A stretch of DNA of 64,000 nt, from NCBI RefSeq assembly GCF_900112675.1, contig NZ_FOMQ01000002.1, positions 124,001-188,000 on the forward strand, in the 5' to 3' direction. The position numbers and the translations under genes are program-made. This stretch comes from Paracidovorax konjaci. Its GTDB lineage: Bacteria; Pseudomonadota; Gammaproteobacteria; Burkholderiales; Burkholderiaceae_C. The stretch's first letter is position 1; the number at the start of each line of letters is the position of its first letter. The notes below the pieces were generated by a model, which saw only the letters and a list, made by a program, of their open reading frames with translations, was not told the DNA's origin and ran no database searches. Below are positions 1 to 7,311 of the stretch, piece after piece.

Positions 1-2
1 CC

Positions 3-2528
3 AACCAGCGCCCGCCGGCGGAGAACAGGCTCGCGTGGTTCCAGAACCTGCATGGCAAGCAGCAGGTGCAAGTGGCGCAGGCGGGCGGGGGGAATGGCCT
101 GGGCCTGGGCCTGCAGTTCACAATCCCGCCCGAGCCCGGGCAGGCGCCCATGCCCGAGGACTTGGCGGAAACGGCGGAAGTCACCCTCACGGCCGCCATC
201 CGCGCGAAGGCCCAGGAACTGGGCAACAACCCCGTGGCGATCCAGAACTGGGTGCGCAACACCATCGAATGGGTGCCCACATGGGGAGCGATCCAGAGCG
301 CGCAGGACACGCTGGACAAGCAGCGCGGCAACGCGGTCGACATCGCCAGCCTGCAGATCGCGCTGCTGCGCGCAGCGGGCATCCCGGCGCGCTACCAGTT
401 CGGGACGGTGGAGATCCCTGCCGCGCAGGCGATGAACTGGGTGGGAGGCGCGAGCCACATCCAGGCGGTGCTGCAGCTGATGAACCAGGGCGGCATCGCG
501 GCACGGGGCAGCGTGCAGGGCGGGACGGTGCAGAGCATCCGCTTCGAGCATGCGTGGGTGCAGGCCTATGTGAACTGGGCGCCTGGTCGGGGAGCCCGCA
601 ACGCCACGCCGACCCAGCACAACCACCCCAACGGGGCGCTGAACGCCTGGGTGGCGCTGGACGCGAGCGTGAAGCAGTACAGCTACGCGGCGGGCATGGA
701 TCTGCAGACCGCGGTGCCGCTGGACGCACAGGCCCTGCTGAATGCCGCCCAGAGCGGGGCCACGGTCAATGAGCAGGAAGGCTGGGTGCAGAACCTGAAC
801 CAGGCGGCCATCCAGAGTCAGCTCACCGCGTACCAGGCCCGCCTCAAGACCGCCATCGACACCCAGAAGCCCGACGCCACCGTGGGCGACGTCATCGGCA
901 GGAAGATCATTCCGCAGACCGTGCACAGCGTGCTGGGCGGCGTCACGCCGCTGGCCCTGGTCCAGGCGGGCCAGCAGAGCGCCACGGTCCCGGCGGGTCT
1001 GCAGCACCGGTTCACCTATCGACTGAGCGACGGCTGGGGCAATGAGTTACTGAGCTATACAGCCCCAACGAGCCGCCTGGCGGGCAAACGCCTGACCCTG
1101 AGCTATGTGCCGGCCGACCAGGCCACGTCGGACCTGATCGCCAGCTTCCTGCCCAAGCCGCACGCGGACGGCAGCCCGATCCAGCCCGGTGAACTGCCCA
1201 CCAGCCTGCCGGGCTACCTGATCCGGCTCAAACCGCAAATCAGCCTGGATGGGCAGGTGGTGGCCCAAAGCGCCAGCGCGGTCACGATGGGCAGCGACCT
1301 GCAGGGGCAGGGCGGCTTCACGCAGCTGTACGACCCCACGCAATGGGACATCACGCCCGACCAAAGCCACGTGGCGGGGCAGGCCACGGCCATCGGCATC
1401 AGCGCGGGAGGTATCAGCGCGAGGCAACTGGACAGCCTCAAGGCGAGGCTGGAGAACACCAAAACTCAGCTACAGGCCAACAACCTGCAGAACCTGACCG
1501 GGGAGCAGATCAGTGGGGATCTGCTGACGGCGGTGATCTGGAGCTGGTTCGCAGCGGCGGAAAGCCATAACCGGCTCTCCCAGAACCAGGCGCAGATGAT
1601 CGAGAACCCTGGGCTCTCCTACGGCCTGTTCCATGCAGTAGCCCAACCGATTTATAGCTGGGGCGTGGTGAGGCAGGTGACGTTTCCTGGGGTGAATATC
1701 GATATCGGGCACATCCGGAATGTGAGTTGGGCGAAGGACAACGACGATAAGAAATGGGTGAGCTACAACCGGCTTAGGGGGCAGTACATGAGTGCGCTGG
1801 AGCACGCGGTGCCTGAGCGGTTCTTCAATGATCCGCAGAAGTGCAATCTGCAGGGAAACTCCAACCCTATTGCAGGCTTGCCGGAATGCCCGCAGGGAAT
1901 ATCGTCAGTCAAAGCCTTGGGGATTGCGGCAGCGCAGGGGCAGAAGATCTACACCATCACGAGAAAGGTCTACAGCCAAAACCCGGGCATCGTTACCAGC
2001 GCGCTATCAGCACATAGCTACGACACGCAGAACCGGGTGCAGCAGTCACTGGATGTGGGGTATGAGGTGACGATTCATGAGAGCCCGATCGCTGAGAGCG
2101 GATGGATGGGGGCGGGGTACACGGCAATTGATCCTGCTACGGGGGCTGGGGCCTACACCATTGAAGGAGGAAGTAATGGAGCGTTCACTGTAGGGGCGCA
2201 AATGGCAATTTTGCTGTCTATTACGATAGCTTTATATGCCGTCACTATTCCCGCAGGAGTAGGTACCGCATTCCCTGCGTACCTTTCAATTGCATTTGCT
2301 GGCGAATTTTCTCACGCATTAAGCCTCTACGAAGGGGATGAAGAAAAGCTCGCTTGCTTTTGGGGTGGATTCTTTTTCGCAATGGGCGGGATTTCATTGC
2401 TTGCAGGTGTTTTGACTGGAGGAGTATTGACTGGGTTGACGATGGGATTTTTATTCTGGATGTTGCCAGGGATATTTATCCCTACTAACACTGCATTGCA
2501 GTGCAAAGCTTTTTACTGGCAGAGGTAA
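3..2528 (+). CDS. Transglutaminase-fold polymorphic-toxin-like protein, 5' truncated by window edge
   Basis: The frame is open at the left edge, so the N-terminus lies outside; the GTG at 66 is only the first start-like codon visible. A transglutaminase-like fold is visible around 200-690: a helix with LLRAAGIPARY, then FEHAW and WVALDAS, which fit the family's His and Asp. The Cys position reads GNAVDIA (Ala codon at 333), so the usual nucleophile is missing. A long linker follows, then a boundary-like motif GAGAYTIEGGSNG near 2140-2180. After it, composition becomes AT-rich and the last about 110 residues carry three or four hydrophobic segments. A conserved carrier with a variable membrane-active C-terminal tip is my inference; the small membrane gene 3 bp downstream would then be its immunity partner. 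Pieces of this gene recur at 3351 and 4110. Confidence 0.75.
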   Translation, partial: NQRPPAENRLAWFQNLHGKQQVQVAQAGGGNGLGLGLQFTIPPEPGQAPMPEDLAETAEVTLTAAIRAKAQELGNNPVAIQNWVRNTIEWVPTWGAIQSAQDTLDKQRGNAVDIASLQIALLRAAGIPARYQFGTVEIPAAQAMNWVGGASHIQAVLQLMNQGGIAARGSVQGGTVQSIRFEHAWVQAYVNWAPGRGARNATPTQHNHPNGALNAWVALDASVKQYSYAAGMDLQTAVPLDAQALLNAAQSGATVNEQEGWVQNLNQAAIQSQLTAYQARLKTAIDTQKPDATVGDVIGRKIIPQTVHSVLGGVTPLALVQAGQQSATVPAGLQHRFTYRLSDGWGNELLSYTAPTSRLAGKRLTLSYVPADQATSDLIASFLPKPHADGSPIQPGELPTSLPGYLIRLKPQISLDGQVVAQSASAVTMGSDLQGQGGFTQLYDPTQWDITPDQSHVAGQATAIGISAGGISARQLDSLKARLENTKTQLQANNLQNLTGEQISGDLLTAVIWSWFAAAESHNRLSQNQAQMIENPGLSYGLFHAVAQPIYSWGVVRQVTFPGVNIDIGHIRNVSWAKDNDDKKWVSYNRLRGQYMSALEHAVPERFFNDPQKCNLQGNSNPIAGLPECPQGISSVKALGIAAAQGQKIYTITRKVYSQNPGIVTSALSAHSYDTQNRVQQSLDVGYEVTIHESPIAESGWMGAGYTAIDPATGAGAYTIEGGSNGAFTVGAQMAILLSITIALYAVTIPAGVGTAFPAYLSIAFAGEFSHALSLYEGDEEKLACFWGGFFFAMGGISLLAGVLTGGVLTGLTMGFLFWMLPGIFIPTNTALQCKAFYWQR

Positions 2529-2531
2529 TTT

Positions 2532-2774
2532 ATGTTCATTTGGAATGTTGTTGTATTTTTATTAATTCTAATAATATATCTTCTTGGGGTTAGAAGAAAT
2601 ATTGATGGACGATTGCTGGTGCAGCCTTTGCTGGGATTTTCGTTTTTCCAGTGGATAAACAACTTTGTATACAAATTCGATGATTTGGTTGTTGCCTGGA
2701 TGAATTTCTTTTTTGTTGCATTGACGTTGTTGGTGATTATTTTTCTGGTAATTAAAAAGAAAAATATCAATTAG
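2532..2774 (+). CDS. Small membrane protein, candidate immunity protein
   Basis: 80 residues with two hydrophobic segments (about 4-20 and 58-74) and a lysine-rich C-terminus. The ATG follows the TAA of the large upstream gene by 3 bp and has an AGAGG ribosome site within the upstream stop region, so the two are translationally adjacent. Base composition is AT-rich, like the 3' end of the upstream gene and unlike the chromosome around it. No family recognised. Position and membrane topology fit an immunity protein against a membrane-acting toxin tip, but that is inference only. Confidence 0.65.
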   Translation: MFIWNVVVFLLILIIYLLGVRRNIDGRLLVQPLLGFSFFQWINNFVYKFDDLVVAWMNFFFVALTLLVIIFLVIKKKNIN

Positions 2775-2796
2775 TGGGGTTGTTGATCGTTGTCAT

Positions 2797-2816
2797 TGGC
2801 TCATGATAATGAGCCA
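2797..2816. terminator. Hairpin after the toxin-like/immunity-like pair
   Basis: Perfect 8-bp stem (TGGCTCAT / ATGAGCCA) with a GATA loop, starting 22 bp after the stop of the small membrane gene. There is no T-run, so its terminator activity is uncertain. Confidence 0.4.
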
Positions 2817-2992
2817 GAGGATTGGAAGTCGCCATTGGAAAAATCCTAGCTCAAACAGCAGCCTTGCTGCTTGCAGATTTGATCGCGCTAAAGATTGCTG
2901 GGTATTGGACGCAACTTTTGCTTAACAGTAATTCTGTACGCGTTGGCGGTTCGGCAATTGGATGGTTTGATTCCCGTGGGGTGTGTAGATGA
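2813..2992 (+). pseudogene. Start-less in-frame remnant, possible orphan toxin tip
   Basis: An open frame of 59 codons without a plausible start, ending GWFDSRGVCR-stop. It is hydrophobic in the middle (LAQTAALLLADLIALKIAGYW) and coding-like. Its TGA overlaps the ATG of the following small membrane gene as ATGA, the spacing expected of a coupled toxin/immunity pair. I read it as the displaced C-terminal end of a toxin-like protein, retained without its N-terminal carrier. It has no recognised family, and it could be an ordinary truncated gene. Confidence 0.4.
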
Positions 2993-3264
2993 ATTATTTG
3001 TTTTTTGTATATGTTTTTCCGTTCGTTGTTCTTTCATTGGTTGTTTATTTGCTGGAGGTCAAGCTGAAGAAAGGATCGCTGAGTGATCTGAGGCGGCTGA
3101 CAATATTAAGGGTTGTTTATTTGTCGGTATCGGTTATTATGTTTTTTGTTGCGTTGTATTTTTTGATATTTTCTGAAAACGAAATGGCGAGTTTGATTAT
3201 TTTGCTTGCTACATTTGATGTATTTTTCTATCTCGGAAAATATACAAATTCTCGTGGTTTGTGA
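2989..3264 (+). CDS. Small membrane protein, second candidate immunity protein
   Basis: 91 residues with three hydrophobic segments (about 3-20, 38-58 and 66-84), AT-rich. The ATG overlaps the stop of the upstream remnant by 4 bp, and a GGGGTG ribosome site precedes it. No family recognised. Same size class and topology as the gene at 2532, although the sequences are not obviously alike. It is intact, whereas its presumed partner is only a remnant, a pattern typical of orphan immunity genes. Confidence 0.55.
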   Translation: MNYLFFVYVFPFVVLSLVVYLLEVKLKKGSLSDLRRLTILRVVYLSVSVIMFFVALYFLIFSENEMASLIILLATFDVFFYLGKYTNSRGL

Positions 3265-3350
3265 TTAATCTTGGCCGCATTGAACGCCTACTTCACGCGG
3301 TATAACGCAGCGCTTGTCGGCGCACTTACTGCCCTCGATCAGCTAGACAA

Positions 3351-3436
3351 GTGGTGCCCAAAGCACCAGCGCGGTCACGATGGGCAACAACCTGCGAGGG
3401 CAGGCGGCTTCACGCAGCTGTACGACCCCAAACGCT
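3351..3436 (+). pseudogene. Decayed copy of an internal piece of the transglutaminase-fold gene
   Basis: This stretch matches 1258-1340 of the large gene at the left edge over about 80 bp (shared GCGGTCACGATGGGCA and CAGCTGTACGACCCC), with roughly 10-15 percent mismatches and a one-base deletion that puts it out of frame. The flank at 3272-3350 also reads as coding (LNAYFTRYNAALVGAL) and may come from an upstream part of a related gene outside the window. Non-functional; evidence that a second copy of the carrier once lay here. Confidence 0.7.
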
Positions 3437-3486
3437 AAAGGCCAACTACAAACAATTAAGTTTCAATATCACTGCTTGCTTGGTGA

Positions 3487-3677
3487 GCAGGTTTTGCGCA
3501 AGGTGCTTCTGTTGCTGCTTACATAGGAATAGTTTCAATCTTGGCAGGTACTGCGATTGGCTCAATAGGTTATGGGGTGGATTATTTGCTGCACTCTTGC
3601 TTTCTGCTATTTTGATTGCAATTCATCTTGTTGTTCTTGAATTGAACCTGCGGAGTATGACGGATGAAAAAGTTTAA
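3487..3677 (+). pseudogene. Frameshifted membrane-protein remnant
   Basis: Two overlapping frames each encode membrane-like sequence. One, 3487-3615, reads AGFAQGASVAAYIGIVSILA and continues glycine-rich to a stop. The other continues to 3677 as LLLSAILIAIHLVVLELN and ends MTDEKV-stop. Neither has a credible start. They look like one glycine-rich membrane segment broken by a frameshift, comparable in style to the hydrophobic tip of the large gene. A 21-codon ORF beginning MKKFNAITED (3664) overlaps its end; nothing more can be said of it. Confidence 0.35.
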
Positions 3678-3734
3678 TGCTATAACGGAGGATTCGGTTC
3701 TGGTTTGTCTTGAACTTCTGCTTTTTTAGTTGTC

Positions 3735-3878
3735 ATGTCGCAGCTTTTGAAGAGTGTTTCGGCTAAACCTTTTAATAGTACTATTTCTGATTTGTATGAA
3801 ACTATTATTGGAATTCCTGTATTAATTGCGAGATGAGAGTATCCATCTACAGGCCGTCCAACGTTTTTCAAGGGTTAG
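3735..3878 (+). pseudogene. Remnant with internal stop, possible orphan toxin tip
   Basis: Frame reading FNSTISDLYETIIGIPVLIAR, then TGA at 3834 where TGG would keep it open, then EYPSTGRPTFFKG and TAG at 3876. The stop lies 2 bp before the ATG of the next small membrane gene. The arrangement repeats that at 2813-2989: a broken, start-less coding remnant directly abutting a small membrane ORF. No family recognised. Confidence 0.35.
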
Positions 3879-3880
3879 TT

Positions 3881-4039
3881 ATGAATGGCTTGGTCCAGAG
3901 TTTGATATTCGTGCTGTCACTGGCATTTCTTTTTCTCAGTATAAATATCAAGGAGAATAAAGGGAATAATGGAAGGCCAAAGATATTTCTGTATTGTATT
4001 GTCATGTTCTTGCTTCTAATTCTTCTAATGTTCTTTTAG
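3881..4039 (+). CDS. Small membrane protein, third candidate immunity protein
   Basis: 52 residues if started at the ATG at 3881 (MNGLVQSLIFVLSLAF), with two hydrophobic segments separated by a short basic loop (KENKGNNGRPK). An upstream in-frame ATG at 3833 would add 16 residues but overlaps the preceding remnant. The ribosome site is weak. Composition is AT-rich. No family is recognised; the immunity role is inferred only from the repeated remnant/small-membrane-gene layout. Confidence 0.4.
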   Translation: MNGLVQSLIFVLSLAFLFLSINIKENKGNNGRPKIFLYCIVMFLLLILLMFF

Positions 4040-4109
4040 GCTGATAACGTCTTTGGATTTCGTGAGGCGGATGTATCGCATGGCGCAATACCAGCACAAT
4101 ATCCGAACA

Positions 4110-4217
4110 GGGTGCCCACCTAGGGTTGCTTTCTAGAGCGCGCACGACATCCTGGGCAAGCAGCGCGGCAATGCGATCAACATCGCAGCCTGCAGATCGC
4201 GTTGCTGAGCGCAGCGA
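4110..4217 (+). pseudogene. Second decayed piece of the transglutaminase-fold gene
   Basis: Matches about 271-380 of the large gene at the left edge (shared GGGTGCCCAC, AAGCAGCGCGGCAA, GCCTGCAGATCGCG) at roughly 80 percent identity by eye, with stop codons (TAG at 4121) and indels. It corresponds to the transglutaminase core region, a different segment from the remnant at 3351, so at least one more carrier copy has been lost here. Confidence 0.7.
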
Positions 4218-4245
4218 GCAGTGATTTCCAGAGATCAAACAACTA

Positions 4246-4305
4246 TATTCTGCTATATAAATGTGAGCGAACTATTCAATGTTTGCGGCGGCATGAAGGC
4301 AGTTT
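4246..4305 (-). repeat. Degenerate copy of the TTTGCTAT-hairpin repeat
   Basis: Aligns with the copy at 61119-61175 in the same orientation: CTGCTATA, then GAACTATTCAATG, then CGGCGGCATG, AGG and a TTTT run. The hairpin arm is mutated (TGTGAGC for TATAGCA), so the stem is largely lost. It marks the right end of the AT-rich debris. Confidence 0.6.
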
Positions 4306-4695
4306 TCCTCTTCATTCAATTTTCTTGGCGTCATTACGGAAAATTTGCGGCACGTGCTTTGTGTACTGAACAGCCAATACAGCCAATGCCTCGAAACGAC
4401 AATGCCAATCCTGCGCGGTAGAGGCTTGGATCGGGGGATAGGGCGGCTGCACATCCGGCGCACGGCTTGAGCCGCGCGTTGAACAGTCGGAATCAACGCG
4501 CCAGCAGAAGCAGACGGGCACGCCCACGCAGTAGCTGCAAGCTCCGTCACAGACAAAAAAGCCCACACCAGCCAGAACAGCCGGCCGGCACGTGGCGAGT
4601 TCAATCGCGGCTGTCTCCGGCCGCGTTAAAACGTGCGGCGCTGAATCAAGCCTCGTCCTACAGCCTCCTGCGCGGGTCGCAGATAGCTTCGCCCC
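4306..4695. other. Intergenic stretch without a supported gene
   Basis: About 390 bp between the repeat remnant and the yihY-type gene. Short open frames on both strands have no ribosome sites or recognisable products. GC content climbs back to the chromosomal level from about 4380. A promoter for the next gene must lie here, but no box is clear enough to call. Confidence 0.5.
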
Positions 4696-5646
4696 ATGCC
4701 AGAAAAAAACCTCAAGAACACATGGGCGCTCGTCAAGCAGGCGGCTTCTTCGTGGGTCGATGACTACGCGCCCAGCATGGGGGCGGCGCTGTCGTACTAC
4801 AGCGTGTTCTCGCTCGCACCACTGCTCGTCATCGTGATCGCCATCGCAGGCATGGTGTTCGGCGAAGAGGCCGCACGCGGCGAGGTGTTCGCCCAACTGA
4901 GCGGGTTGATGGGAGCGGACGCTGCCGCGGCCGTGGAGGAACTGCTCAATGCCGCTGCCAAGCCGTCGACGGGGATCACGTCCGCGGCGATCGGGCTGGT
5001 GGTGCTCCTGATCGGGGCGACGACGGTGTTCGGCGAACTGCAGGATGCCCTGGACCGCATCTGGCGCGCGCCGGTGCGCGAAGGGTCCACCGGGCTGTGG
5101 GGCCTGTTGCGGGCCCGATTCCTGTCGTTCGGGATGATCCTGGGGATCGCTTTTCTGCTCATGGTCTCGCTGGTCATGAGCGCGGCGGTGTCGGCGCTCG
5201 GCAAATGGTGGGCGCCAGCGTTCGGCGGGTGGGAGGTGCTGGCGCAGGGCATCAACGCGGCCGTGGGTTTCGCTTTCACCACCGTGGTGTTCGCGATGAT
5301 CTACAAGGTCATGCCCCGCGTGAGCGTTCGCTGGCACGACGTCTGGCTGGGGGCGGCCATCACGGCGGTGCTGTTCACCGTGGGCCGGATGCTCATCGGG
5401 CTCTACATCGGCAAGACGGCGCTGGCTTCCGGGTTCGGCGCCGCCGGGTCACTCGCGGTCATCTTCGTGTGGGTGTATTACTCGGCGCAGATTTTCCTCA
5501 TGGGGGCCGAGTTCACCTGGGTCTACGCGCGCACCTTCGGGTCGATGCGGGACCGGGCGGACGATACGCCGGCGGCCGCAGAGGCCCAGGGTGAGCCACC
5601 TTCCCGCGCTGCGGGCCAGACCCCGGGCCGGGCCGTTTCGGCCTAG
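4696..5646 (+). CDS. YihY/BrkB family inner membrane protein
   Basis: 316 residues, six hydrophobic segments, with the family hallmarks in order: GAALSYYSVFSLAPLLVIVI near residue 28, a PxTG-like cytoplasmic/periplasmic region, ELQDALDRIW near 115, and GSLAVIFVWVYYSAQIFLMGAEFTWVYA near 255-285. The family was once called RNase BN, but the role is unknown; a transport function is only suspected. The start is the ATG shortly after a GC-rich leader. The C-terminal about 30 residues are Ala/Pro/Gly-rich and likely disordered. Convergent with the next gene, 37 bp apart. Confidence 0.9.
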   Translation: MPEKNLKNTWALVKQAASSWVDDYAPSMGAALSYYSVFSLAPLLVIVIAIAGMVFGEEAARGEVFAQLSGLMGADAAAAVEELLNAAAKPSTGITSAAIGLVVLLIGATTVFGELQDALDRIWRAPVREGSTGLWGLLRARFLSFGMILGIAFLLMVSLVMSAAVSALGKWWAPAFGGWEVLAQGINAAVGFAFTTVVFAMIYKVMPRVSVRWHDVWLGAAITAVLFTVGRMLIGLYIGKTALASGFGAAGSLAVIFVWVYYSAQIFLMGAEFTWVYARTFGSMRDRADDTPAAAEAQGEPPSRAAGQTPGRAVSA

Positions 5647-5683
5647 CCATCCATTCCACCTTGTCCAGGCAGGGCAGGACGGC

Positions 5684-7204
5684 TTATGGCCGGAACGCCC
5701 TTTTGCGGACTTCCGGGCCGTCGCCGATGCGCTGCAGCGCGCGTTGGCAATTTTCCAGGGTGTGCCGGCGCCGCGCCGCCAGCCAGCCCACGGCAAACCA
5801 GGCTTGCGGGTGCCGCGCCGCCCGTTGGCGGTACAGCCGGTCGGCCACCTGTTCGTCATTGAGCCGGCCCAGGGACGCTTGCGCAGGCGCGAGGCGCTTC
5901 AGGAATTTCCGGCCCCCGCCTTCCAGCACGGGCGCCAGGAATTCCGTGAGGTAGCGCAGGCGCTTGATGCGTTTACGCACGCGGTGCTGGCGCTCGGTGG
6001 TCAGTTCGGAAAACGATGCGATGTCTTTGCCGATGCCGCGATGGAGCTTGCGCAGGGCCTTGCCCACCGCACGCCGTGTTCCCTCGGCATCCAGGGCCTG
6101 GGCCTGCGCGGGCGGCGTGCCGTCCTGCGCGACCGTGAAGCCCATCAACGCGATCAGCACCGCCTGGAAGGCGCCATCGGACAAGATCTCTTCGGGCGAT
6201 ACCGCGGCCTCGGGGTCGGGCGCCACCTCCGGTCCTCCGGCCTGGCGCAGTTGCGCATTCATCGCCTCCAGCACGTGCCCGCTGTCGCGCAGTTCGCCCA
6301 GGCGGCGGAACACCGTGCGCAAGGGCGCCTCCCATGCCGGGTCGAAGCTGTTGGGCGCCAGGCCGTCCAGCTCGCGCAGGGCGGTCCGCAACCGGCGGAT
6401 GCCCACGCGCAACTGGTGCACGTGTTTCTCGGTGCCGTGGCCCTGCGCGATCTCGCTCGCGTTGGCCATGATCTGCTCCAAGCAGTTGCCCACGACCACC
6501 CGCTGCAGGTGCTGCCCGGAAGGGAGGCGGCCGTTCTTCGCGCGCATGGGCGTGGCCTTGGCCGCGGGGCCTGCGGAGCCACCCGCGCGCAGGCGCTCGC
6601 CGCGCTCGGCTTTCGACAGGGTGCTGAGGACCAGCCCGTGCCTTGCCGCCCAGGCGCGTGCCGCCTCGACGAGCGCGGAAACCGGGCCGTCTTTCAGTTC
6701 CAGCTCCAGTTCGCAGATCGGTGCGGAGGCTTCTTCCGCGGTGCCGCGGTGGGCGACGACCCGCCCGGTGTCCAGCGCCAGTTCCATGGCACCTCCGCCG
6801 TCGAAGGGAATGTCGCGGGTCACCCGCTCGAACCCGGTGCCGTAGGTCTCCACGGGCGATGTTTTCGCGTGGGCCAATGCCCGGGCCAGTTGCCGACCTG
6901 CCGCGGAGCCCGCATGCAGCGCCGGGTCCGGCCGGGGAACACCCTCCGCACCGGCAGGCCGCGGCAGGGCGGCGTTGTGTTCTTCGCGCGCCAGCGGGCC
7001 TTCGCCCAGCGTTTTGACGGTCTGCACCCATGCACCGCCTTCGTCCCGGACGCGCCAGGCGATCCCCTGGCGGGCCAGGTCGCCCTCGGGGGTATCGAAG
7101 TAGTGCGCCTCCATGCGGCGTGCGGTGTAGTGGCCCTGCTGCATCTCCGCCTGCACGCCTTCCAGGCGGTGCGAAGGGATGAGGAACTTGAACTCGATTT
7201 CCAT
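5684..7204 (-). CDS. CYTH and CHAD domain protein
   Basis: 506 residues when started at the ATG giving MEIEFKF; further in-frame upstream sequence is low-complexity and unlikely to be translated. The N-terminal CYTH domain (about 1-200) has the ExExK signature (MEIEFK), arginine/lysine pairs and the YFDTPEGDLARQG motif, as in inorganic triphosphatases. The C-terminal CHAD domain (about 225-500) is His/Arg-rich helical (VHQLRVGIRRLRTALRELD and HRVRKRIKRLRYL), a known polyphosphate-binding fold. Likely hydrolyses tripolyphosphate or acts on polyphosphate granules in the cytoplasm. Runs codirectionally after uvrA2, 107 bp downstream. Confidence 0.92.
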   Translation of the reverse strand: MEIEFKFLIPSHRLEGVQAEMQQGHYTARRMEAHYFDTPEGDLARQGIAWRVRDEGGAWVQTVKTLGEGPLAREEHNAALPRPAGAEGVPRPDPALHAGSAAGRQLARALAHAKTSPVETYGTGFERVTRDIPFDGGGAMELALDTGRVVAHRGTAEEASAPICELELELKDGPVSALVEAARAWAARHGLVLSTLSKAERGERLRAGGSAGPAAKATPMRAKNGRLPSGQHLQRVVVGNCLEQIMANASEIAQGHGTEKHVHQLRVGIRRLRTALRELDGLAPNSFDPAWEAPLRTVFRRLGELRDSGHVLEAMNAQLRQAGGPEVAPDPEAAVSPEEILSDGAFQAVLIALMGFTVAQDGTPPAQAQALDAEGTRRAVGKALRKLHRGIGKDIASFSELTTERQHRVRKRIKRLRYLTEFLAPVLEGGGRKFLKRLAPAQASLGRLNDEQVADRLYRQRAARHPQAWFAVGWLAARRRHTLENCQRALQRIGDGPEVRKRAFRP

Positions 7205-7311
7205 GGCGTTTCCGGAATGGGTGGGGGGTTGGGCGGTGTTTCTGATCGGATGGTGGGCGGTGCGGCGAGGGCTTGCGGAAGGCGGGGCGCGTCCCAGGTG
7301 GTTCGCGGGCA

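Noticed and set aside
4221-4421. 66-codon plus-strand ORF and overlapping minus-strand ORFs at 4272-5337
   Set aside because: They run through the degenerate hairpin repeat and the start of the yihY-type gene; no ribosome sites and no coding character.
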